A stretch of 64,000 nt of DNA. Origin: Lytechinus pictus (taxonomy: Eukaryota; Echinodermata; Echinoidea; Temnopleuroida; Toxopneustidae). The DNA lies in the NCBI RefSeq assembly GCF_037042905.1, contig NC_087261.1, positions 23,511,317-23,575,316 on the forward strand. The letters are read 5' to 3'. Shown here piece by piece: positions 39,511 to 49,600 of the stretch; position 1 is the stretch's first letter, and each line of letters begins with the position of its first letter. The notes beneath the pieces are model-generated. The model was not told the DNA's origin and did no database searches. It saw only the letters and a list, made by a program, of their open reading frames with translations. The translations under genes and the position numbers were made by a program.

Positions 39511-40320
39511 TGGACCTTTTGGCGGTGGTCCATAAAGATGCTTGTAAAGCTATGCAATAAGTTCACAAATGACCGGTGGACATATTCTTATCCTACGTGA
39601 AATACCTTGAATTATAATCCACTTATGTGCTTTCACAAAGCAGGAGTTGGTTTCTTATAACCCCTGTCAATATCTTGACCTCCACCCCCCCCAAAAAAAA
39701 AAAAAATCTTTAGCATTTTACAATAATAATTATTCAATTCGTTGATATCATATTCCAACTGTAGCTGATAAGGAATTCAAATGATTTATAATCACATATA
39801 ACCTACATGTACATGTATGTGAACAAAGGATCAGATCATTCCACAATCTCCCTCACTTAGGCATACCAAACAAAATCTTATTAATTACACTGAAAAACAT
39901 GACGAAAATAAAAATCGTACGAAGTGCAACAATAGTTGATTTCAGTTAATATATATATTTTAACATTATATCCATTTTGTTACAATTTTGCATTTAACAT
40001 ACATACTGTAGTATAGGCAAACGCAAACAAATGTAAGATTTGATACAAGTTCTTTTAGCACTAATCCAGAAGAATTACACCTTATCTTTTGAACACTGGG
40101 TTAATATTATATTGTTATAAACTAACAGTATTTAGGCATGCATTGTCATTTTTATAAAGAATACATTTCTTTCACTCTTCAATGGACTTCCTATGCCATA
40201 AGGCAAAAAAAAGAGGACAAAATTTGAGAAGTCCCATGGAACTCAAAATTGGTAAATTGACGGTATCCGCTTTGTCTCCTTTCCATTTGGTCCAATTTCA
40301 TTTTAACCAATTACATTATC
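39511..40320. other. Intergenic, no feature recognised
   Basis: AT-rich, with a C/A run near 39686. Nothing else seen. Confidence 0.4.
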
Positions 40321-40620
40321 TAGGGGCGTCGTGGTATGGTGGTTATGACTCTCGTCTTTCAATCAGAGGGACGTGGGTTTGAACCTCAACCATGGCGCAT
40401 CTCCTACAGTAAGAAATTTATCCACATTGTGCTGCTCTCAACCCAGGTGAGGTGAATGGGTACCCGCCAGGACTAATTCCTTGAATGCAGCTGGAGCTGC
40501 AACCAGGTGATATACATGTATAGTGCACCATTGAATAGGGAACTAGATAACCGGTGCCTCATACATTTATTATAATTAATATCCACTTGGTCTAATAATA
40601 ATAATAATGATAATGTCATA
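40321..40620 (+). mobile_element. tRNA-derived SINE
   Basis: GGTATGGTGGTTATGACTC (A-box region), GACGTGGGTTTGAACCTC (B-box region), the body AAGAAATTTATCCACATTGT and the GGTGAGGTGAATGGGTACCC block, and an (ATA)n tail. Same family as 13083-13372. Confidence 0.8.
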
Positions 40621-40815
40621 TTTTACACTGGGTAGTCACTTCAGTTCCTTCATCGGGCACTCGAGCATTAGAGGAATTTCTTCCTACCAGGTACCCATTC
40701 ACCTCACCTGGGTCAAGCGCAGCACAATGTGGGTAAATCTCTTGTTGAAGGAAAACATGCCATGGCTTGGAATCGAACCCACGTCCCTCAGATTGAAGGG
40801 CAAGAGTCATAAATA
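40620..40815 (-). mobile_element. tRNA-derived SINE (inverted neighbour)
   Basis: On the - strand it has GACGTGGGTTCGATTCC (B-box region) and the body GGTGAGGTGAATGGGTACCT. It meets the previous SINE tail to tail. Confidence 0.8.
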
Positions 40816-43241
40816 TAATTAGACAAACTTGTTTACGAACCAGATTTCCATCTAGTTTGTAGTGCCAAGTGTAAGTGGTCAAATTGTAAATGATTTGGGT
40901 ATGAGATTAAATGATAATTATAGGCCAAGTGCAGTGTAGTCCAATCTCCATTTCATTTCGCACCTTGTCTAATGAAAATTTGGTTCGTGACCTGGAACAG
41001 CATTCAATTCAATACTTAAGCCAGAATTGTCACTACTTTACAGTATTTTGCTTAAGCACATGTAGACTACTTAACCATTTTTTGCAATTCAATTGCATTA
41101 TTGGCTATAAAGTATTTTGCTTGAATCTAAGACAAGCTGCCTGCCAGGCTTAAGTCTGACTTGCGTACGGTTTACAAACATGATACAGTCATACATTGTG
41201 CGCATGGATAAATGCATACATGCACGTTGCGCATTCTTTCGCTCAAACTTTATGACGTCACAGTGGTTATTAGTAAGTATTTTGCTTACATTTGGGTTGA
41301 TAAAGTACAGTAAAATACTTTTAAACATGTGATCTGAATATGAGTATAAGCATTTTGCTAAGCCAAATAAAATACTACATGTAAGTAAAATACCTACAAA
41401 ATCAGTACTTACAATTGAAAACAGGTCAGATCATTTGATCCAGACTTAGTGGTTTTCTACCAAGCACATACATTTATGAGACAAAATGAGTCGGCTTTAC
41501 TTGAAAATTAGACGTGGGAAAATGGTCTAAATGGCAAAAGATCAAATGGTTGGTAGATCTAAGATGAAATGGTTATAGATGAACGGCGATTAGACAATGT
41601 GTGACGAGACCAAATCAAAAGCAGACGGGGCGGGCGTAGACCACAAGGCAATTTACCAAATCATGCCTTTTTGTTTCACTTTTACATTTATACAGTATAA
41701 AAACATGTTAAATTTGCTGAACTCGGTACACTTTTACAATTTTTCAAATCCATGTTTTCAACATTTTTTTTTCTTTCAGTAACGCAACCCAATTTAAACT
41801 ACACCACCACATGTTTTGGTTAATAAAGTGAAAGAAATTGATGTATCACATACAAATACTGTTTTTTTTCTTCAAAATAGCAAAATATAATGTATCAGAC
41901 AAGAATTTGATATTGACGACTGGTAATTATATACTTCCATAGTTCAGCAATGCACAATTTACACCAACTTTGGCTTACATGTATGTTCGATCTATAACAA
42001 GAAAATTTGCCTAATTTGTCTAATGCCGATTGCAGTTTCCTACTAGAACTTCAAATCTAAACGTACTGTGTATATATAAATTGAGGTGTATTATTTGTCT
42101 GGTGAGTGGCTTTATTTACTGACAATATTTATTCTTGATACACATCAGAGAACATGGAATGTTGGATAAACACTTCCTTGATTTGTGGTCAGAATAGTTC
42201 TATAAAAAGTAGGTTATTTGAGGGATACCATAGAGTCTAATGACAGATAAATTAGAAACCATATAGCTACTTCCATCAATGATTTCTTTATGAATAGTCC
42301 AGATGATAACCCTCAAAAACCAAAATAAACACTTTGTGTATACATGCATTCACTATCCAGCATTCATCACTGATAAAAAACAGGAGTTGATTTGTTTTAT
42401 ATTCTACATGTACATGTAATGAACTCATACATTTACAGGTAAGTCACTTGTCCACCTCTTGCCAAATAATGCAAATATATGATTTCTAACGTGGATGAAA
42501 CAACAGAATAGCATATACTTTGATATACGGTACCCCATCACCTACTATACACATACACAATGTACAAGTATCGATTTGCCTGAACTACAGAGTAGATTCT
42601 CGTGGGGTTAAAAAAAAATGTATTTGACATGAAAGTAATAAAAATTCCTTCCCCATGAGGGGGGGGGGGGGGGGACAAAGATTTAAGTGCGACTAAAAAC
42701 TGCTCTTTAATTCCTAGTCCAGGCAGTATGAAGCATCTCATTGCATTTGTTTAATTGTGCTCATAGGACATTGTACCGTAGAATTTCACATGAACATCAT
42801 CACTTACATGTAAGCATGCCTTATATATAGTTCATAAGTCACACTTATTATTGTGATTGTGTTTGACATAACAGGCACTTTCATCTTCTGAAAGGTTGAC
42901 AATTTGATATTGTACAATGCCTACATGTACTTAACTTGTTGTGCGCGAGCAAATGGGAGACTGAATGTCAAACATTTGTACCGTTGCACACACACCGTAC
43001 CATCCAAAATGTACCGTTGCACGGCTTTAGGAGGTGATGTCACAATACGATTAAATTCATTGCGCTCAGTAAAAAATGAAGATGAAATACACAAATAGCT
43101 TGTTGGCTAAATGCACAATGCCGCCAGAGGTCATACAGTGTATGCACTTGTGGGATTTTGCTTTTCATTTTCGATATTTTGCTCCCTTTTCATAGATTAC
43201 TGCAGGGAAAAACTCTTCTGTTTTCATCACTCCGAGGCGTT
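40816..43241. other. Intergenic, no gene recognised
   Basis: AT-rich. A run of G lies near 42660-42674 and the word TGTACCGTTGCAC occurs twice (about 42977 and 43012). No coding signal found. Confidence 0.4.
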
Positions 43242-43385
43242 GTACAACACAAATAGCGAATATTCTTATTTGTGCGATGGTGCGAGATTTTGCATTAGGT
43301 GAAAGAAAGATAGAGCATCTTTCTTTCACCTCATGCGAAATTTTGCACCATCGCACTCATGCCTATTCGCTATTTGTATAATGTA
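43242..43385. repeat. 144-bp near-perfect hairpin
   Basis: Arms of about 65-70 bp (CAAATAGCGAATA, GTGCGATGGTGC, AGGTGAAAGAAAGAT) pair with their mirror after a loop of only a few bases near 43311-43316. It could be a tiny MITE or a hairpin RNA; nothing shows transcription. Confidence 0.75.
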
Positions 43386-43961
43386 CTTGCATGTTGTGTT
43401 TGAGGTTAGTGCCAGAATACCCTCTTGTGTCCGACTCTGAACTTGTGACTTGAGAAAAATTTGCTGCGGGCTTCAAAATCATTAGGAAATTTAATGTTTG
43501 TTGCTATAACAACACACAGTCCTAGGAATTTCCCCAATGGAAACCAATATTTAATTTCTATTAGTAATCAATCTACAAAATTAATGGCAACAGTTTTTAC
43601 ATCTCATTTATATAAATACTTTACGACCCCTCCACATGATATTCATATATTACATCAATATACTTTTTTTGAATAAATAAATAAAAATAATAGAGGCAAT
43701 ACAGATTTTCTATAGATTAAGATTATAGATTAAGACAAAATAAAATGACAATATTAAAGCAAGTTTCCAACCGCATGATTTAATAACATGTACCCTCAAA
43801 GACCACTCTCAGTTACAGCCCACATGTCCGTTGACTACATAATTCAGATGCAATCACTATTAACGACAGATAGCCCTGCCCTCACAATACCCATTGGTGA
43901 TCGGAAACGTGTCATTCATGTGTAATTAATTGCCACTTGCGATATATGTAAAGAAAATATC

Positions 43962-44352
43962 ATCACGATGACCTCGGTGTGTGTGTGGGGGGGCAGGGGG
44001 ATTCATTGGCACTTGATGAAGTGTTTTGGGCAAGGAAAAGAGTGAAAAAGGTAAAAGCTATCATGATCCTCAAATCAATCTTTCTTTAATAGCAAAAGTC
44101 CATGTGCTCTTCATAGTTAACATCTACTTTTATCCATATAACTATTGCCAAGTTCTGCGGAAATCGTATTTCACAGACTTTTCAAAAGTAAGTGGTGCTC
44201 ATTCAAGCGGAAAGATTTTTGACAGATATATCATCGCTCGCTTTATTATAAAGAGATCTGTACCAATGTATAAATGTGGAAACAGCTCCAGAATATTATA
44301 GATGTATTATTTTATAGGATTATTTCTAAGTGTATTTTTTTTATACGCACTG
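43962..44352. mobile_element. Truncated Tc1/mariner-type element (right half)
   Basis: It matches the right part of 59695-60675 (AAGTGTTTTGGGCAAGGAAA, ACTTTTCAAAAGTAAGTGGT, GCTC) and ends TACGCACTG followed by TA. The left terminus is missing. Confidence 0.75.
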
Positions 44353-44754
44353 TAGAGTACCCTCAATGCCCCCCCCCCTCCCCCATGATTATATTATGAT
44401 ATCCAAGTGGAATAATCATAGCAGAACGAAGCAGGCAACAATTACTTTGCATCCAGGCACATCCAAGACACAAAGGATGATATTACTAAGATTGTCAAAG
44501 TTGGTCGGCAAAGTATTTTTTTTTTTGGGGGGGGGTATCTTTTTATTTTGTTATTCACTTGATCTGACACCACTTAATCTACATTATTTTATGAACTTTC
44601 ATGAACCAAATTTTATTTGAAAAAGCAATATTATAAGGAGACAGAGAGGAAATAACACCATCTAGGCACGAGACTAAGGGTGAAAGTGGTGATTTGACCT
44701 AACGATCATCAATACAGATTGAGAGTAGACCGAGTGGTTTTATCCATGGTGTTA

Positions 44755-45118
44755 AGCCGACCGCACACAGTAGAATTCGATGGAATATCTTACCGTGTAA
44801 TGTTCTAAATCATCGCACGAATACCTATGATCTAATCTGTGACTATGCTATCATCCTTCTTAGAATAAAAGCAAATTTAATATCTAGTCGCAATGACTTC
44901 ATAGCAGTCGTACGATTGGCTGCGATTTGAAGCTAATTTGGCCTTTGACTCCAAAATGAAGGTTTCCAATCTTTCAAAATGGTTATATTAGTATTCTTTC
45001 AATTAATTTTAACTTTAAAAAAATTACATTTTCCATTCACATTTTCAGAAAATTAGCAAAATGAGATTTGTTCCAAAATCGGATCGCGAACAGTCGTAAG
45101 GTGTGAGGTGGCCTTTAG
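44755..45118. mobile_element. Possible MITE with weak inverted ends
   Basis: TAAGCCGACCGCACACAGTA at the left and a GTGTGAGGTGGCCTTTA right end are loosely inverted. The similarity is weak and no target duplication is seen. Confidence 0.3.
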
Positions 45119-45239
45119 ACAACCTGTGAATTATAACATCTGCTAGTAGACCAAGGGTCCATACAAACCAATCGTATGTCTTGCACTAATGGCAAGTACA
45201 TGCACATGTTAGAGTTTAACCAAGAGCACTTTGTGAGGT

Positions 45240-45665
45240 CTCCTCCACTCATTCAAACTTAAACTGCTGAATCATGAAGACAATTGTTGTCGAAATTGGT
45301 GAAGCAAGCTTGACTTTAATAATAACGTTGTGAGAAATCATTTGATCAAATAGATTGCCAAGTTAGCAAGATCATCATTTTGATGCGCCAATATACATGT
45401 AGTAATCCTATCCAAAGGACTAGAAAATTTTCTTTCAGTCTATCCTAGCTATCTCTATCAAACTCAAATTTCTGAATCATCAAGATAATTGCAGTCTACA
45501 TGTAGGATTGGAAGAGAAAGCTTGACTAGGCTTCAGTAAGGATGTGCAGGGCCCCGTGATGTAAAGGTTAAAGATGGATTGCAAATACAAAAGAACCGTT
45601 CTGACTGGTTCCTTGTTAGCATCTTGAGAGAAAAACTAAAAGCCAGGATCGGAGAAGAAACCTTG
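45240..45665. repeat. Decayed tandem repeat, ~200-bp spacing
   Basis: CTGAATCATGAAGACAATTG with GAAGCAAGCTTGACT recurs as CTGAATCATCAAGATAATTG with GAGAAAGCTTGACT about 205 bp later, and a weaker third copy (AGAAGAAACCTTGATTAA) follows. Confidence 0.45.
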
Positions 45666-45670
45666 ATTAA

Positions 45671-46173
45671 AGGAGAATTTCACCCTGGCAAAAGGTTTAT
45701 TTTAAAATAGCAGAAAAAAACTCAAAAATACTGCAGAAGGTTGGAGAAAAATACATCAAAAAATGTAAAAAGTTATTAGAATTATTATTATTTGATTGGT
45801 GGCGTCATATGCGAGCAGCATTCCTACATACATGTAGCAAATGGTAACAAATGAATGAAATGTAATTTTCTCAGAAAATTGAAAATGGTTTGGACTGTAC
45901 CTTTTGTATATCAATGGACGAATCATTTCGCACCCAATCATGAAAAGAAAAGAAAAATAAGTCATCAGGAACCATTATAAAGGTGAAATTTATAGATTTT
46001 TAAAATACATAACATATGGGGCAGCTGCTCGTTAATGACGTCACAAATCCAAAATTTCAAATTCTAATAACTTTCTTATTCTTTAACCGATTTTCTTCAA
46101 ACCTTCGCTAATATTTCTTACTATTTTTTTTTCTATTTTTACAACAAACTTTTTGTCAGGGTGAACTTCCCCT
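45671..46173. mobile_element. 503-bp TTAA-flanked MITE
   Basis: Inverted ends AGGAGAATTTCACCCTGGCA and GTCAGGGTGAACTTCCCCT, flanked by TTAA at 45667-45670 and 46174-46177. It lies 280 bp past the BSDC1 stop and contains a - strand AATAAA (45696-45701) that could serve as a polyadenylation signal. Confidence 0.8.
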
Positions 46174-46457
46174 TTAAAGCATTTTGTAAGATCTCATTTG
46201 GTCAGTTACCCTTGGATAAGCAGGGTCACATTTCATAAAGGTTAGAGATGGATTGCAAAAGAACAGTTTTTATCGGTTCCTTATCAGCATTCGAGCGAAA
46301 AGCATATGCGACAATGTCAAAGCTTAGTCAAAGCCATGAAGTCATTGATCGCAAACCTTCATCTTACAGAGCACAGATCGCCCAGAACTACAATTTTCTG
46401 GGACGACATGGTAAGAAAGGTCATCTTGTCCAAAGCACTTGAAGATTAACCCTTGGG

Positions 46458-46600
46458 TCAATCCCAACTCTCCCAATCATCGTCCAAATCATCATTGTCC
46501 ACCGCTCCTGAGGCAATCTTAACCGAAGCATTCTTGAGGTCTTCCTCCGTCACTTCGATGTCGTCAAAGTCTTTCTCCCAGTCGTCACTGAGACTTGATT
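46458..46600 (-). CDS. BSDC1: BSDC1 coding exon 8 (C-terminus)
   Basis: Acceptor CCCTTGCAG; enters in phase 1, completes a Glu codon and ends in TGA. It encodes the conserved acidic tail rich in Trp and Asp. Confidence 0.94.
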
Positions 46601-49600
46601 CTGCAAGGGAAGAAAAGTTATAGTACATGCTGAGATATGAAGTTAGGCATCTTGTAAAAAGTCAGAGCCATGTGTTTCGTGTAGATTCCCGCAAGGAGCT
46701 TCCCTTTTTAACATTTATCATAACAAAGGAATGAGGAATGCGGGAAAGCTGCTAAGAAAGATGTATACTGCCTTTAGCAGGATTCCTATTGAAAGCTATG
46801 ACACAGACTTTTGGCAAGTTGCCTACCAATACAACATCTACAAACTCTTGGGTTGTTCCATATTAAGAGAACTTTGCCACTAAAGTAACCATCTTATTTC
46901 AAGATTGCTATGGCAGTAAAAGAACAAGTTGTCCACATATGTATTTAAATTGTTCCCTTTAAAAATTTCTTGTCCTGGAAAATATAATATTACCACCAAG
47001 AGATGGTGCTATGCTCTGTGAGTTTGACACATTGCTTGATCCTGTTGTAATCAAATCAGTTAACAATATATTTTGTAAATGCTGAGCCTGATGCACTAAA
47101 ATGATATGAATTGGGGTTTAGAAAAAAACTTAGAGAAAGTAATATTCATGGAAATATTTTCATCCATGGAAATATTTTCAAACAGTAAAATATATTCACC
47201 AATATTCAAACAGTATATTTACCCGAATTACCTGTGGTTTTTATATATTTTTTTATTATGGTAATCGTAGTTTTAAATGACCACATTATCTGAAAGTCTC
47301 AAAAGTACTCCTAAAAACTAGGCCTGGGAGTAAAACTCGAACAAAATAATCAATGAAATTCATCTGCACCAAAATTCTGCTGTTTACACTAATCAAATGT
47401 TGAAACCTTTGATTATCAAAAATAAATGGCTATGATGTTGGATATCTGACAAGAAAGTACAAGATAACAAATGAAATTTATGGTATAAAAAGATTAAATT
47501 CCAAATATTGCAACTCTTGCAAGACATGACAATCACGGCTCCTCCAGCGACCATGCATAATTCAGCTCTGTTGATGGCCATGTCATTTTTTTTTACAAGG
47601 AGTGCAAACTGATTTCCTACACGTACAGCTAAAATTGATCTTTCAATTGTAAAATTGCAACAGGAATTTGCGACTGATTGCAAATAATTTCTTGCGACAG
47701 CCCCTAAGACATTCTCACCTCTATTGCTTCCATCTGATTCCACGGGCGAAACCTGTTCAGTCGCCTTTGTTGTCGTCACTTTACTCTCTTCCTCTTTACT
47801 ATCTGTCTCAACCGTTAATCCTTCAAGCTGTGGTTTGTCCATTTTAACCCTTGATCCTTGTTCCCCCTCCACTCCAACTGTCCTTTCCGTATCTCTCAAT
47901 GTTGTGGTTGCATCCGGTACAGGACCATCCGAAGTGGAAGACACTTGGAGCGTTTGGATGGGTGCAGCAGTTTCCGCTTCAGAGTTCTCGGTCGCAACAA
48001 CAGGACTAGGTCCAAGTACACTTGTGAGGCTGGCAGGTTCTGGTCTTAGTCTACTCAAGTCCTGGTCTACTTTTGTCGCATCATCACATTGGGTTACAAC
48101 ATCTGTAGGTCTACTGTCTTCACTTGGTTTCTGTTTATCCGATATATGAGAAGGTTCTTGTTCGTGGGAGTCCTTGGGAGAGTCTGTGATCGTATTTTGT
48201 GATATTGATGATTCAGTTGCATGGTGGGTATTTGTTTCTGTTGGTTGGTTTGGATCCGATTCTGATGGGTTATTTGTAGAAGAGGCATCTTTAGGTTCCT
48301 TGTCATTGTCTTCCGGTAAAACAACAAACTTCTCTAGTCCAGATTGGTTCTTCATCGCATCAGGTACGGTGTCCCAAGTGTCGTCTGTGAAAAGTAATAT
48401 ATAATAGGCGTTATGAGGATTCGGGCCAAATTATATCCCGAGAAAAGTATCAGCATAATGTATCACCCCTAATGGCTTGTTCAGAACAACCCAGCTCAAC
48501 AATGATTGTGTAACTAACAGTCTATGGGATATAATTTGCATGAGGCAAGAGATATCTTTCTTTTTTGTCACAAGGATATCAAACTACAGACAAATCACTT
48601 AAAAGTGGTTGCATAATAAAACTACAAATTTCATGTAAAAACTTAGATCGCATAAAGTAAAGCAGAAAACATGTACATGTATGTTATTTTTTCAGTAAAA
48701 ATTAAAAAAATGAAAGAAATATTGCACTTGTATTTGACACAAGTTTTCTGAAACTGGACCCATACCTTCGTCTCCCCATCCTAGATCTTCTTCTTCAAAT
48801 TTCTGTGATGATGTCATGTCCGCACGTTCCTTGAGGGCCCTTCTCCTCTTCTCATCCTCCCTCAGCTGTTCTACTCTGTAGAAATACCGCCCCCAGAACT
48901 CCACATGAGAGACGGCGGCTGGTACCTAGTATATCAATACAAAATAGCACTTCAAGACAAAATTTGGTTCCATTTGTGACTGAAAATAATTAAGGACACA
49001 TTATACCTTATTTAAAAAAAATAATCTTTATCTGTTTTGCATAGAGTGTTTGGACATAGGTGTTAACTACAACTTACAGTTCCGATATTCCTCCCTTGAA
49101 CTCTCTAAATTTAAAAGATTCCAAGACCATTCTACGACATTTGCTCCAGCAACAATTGCATATGAATCAAGTAATTTCAACCATATGGATCCCCTACCTT
49201 TAACCCAACCCTAAACCCTACCCTAAACCCAACATCAAATTCTATTGCAACCCTATATCTTACACAAAAATAAGCTCGGAGCAACTGTAGCAGGAGCAAA
49301 TGTTGTGTCACTTCCTAGAAATGGAACCTCATTTTCTATTTATATTTACCAATTTTATGTCTGACATTAACCAGCGACAGTTCTGAATTATCTCCTTCAA
49401 ACCTTTCACATTGAAGATTGCCCAAACACAAACCGTTTTTGAAAAAAAAATCCTATTTTTTTCTTAACTTGGAGTGGTCAACATTGATAAAGGCCAGATG
49501 TGGTAACGATCTAAAAATGAGTTTGAACAGAATCCAATAAAAAGGCCACCCACATGTTTATTTGTATTTTCAAAAATATGTGCCAAAAGACTCTTGGAAA

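Noticed and set aside
47724-48149. 141-codon + strand frame opposite BSDC1 exon 7
   Set aside because: It is the antisense shadow of a low-complexity coding exon.
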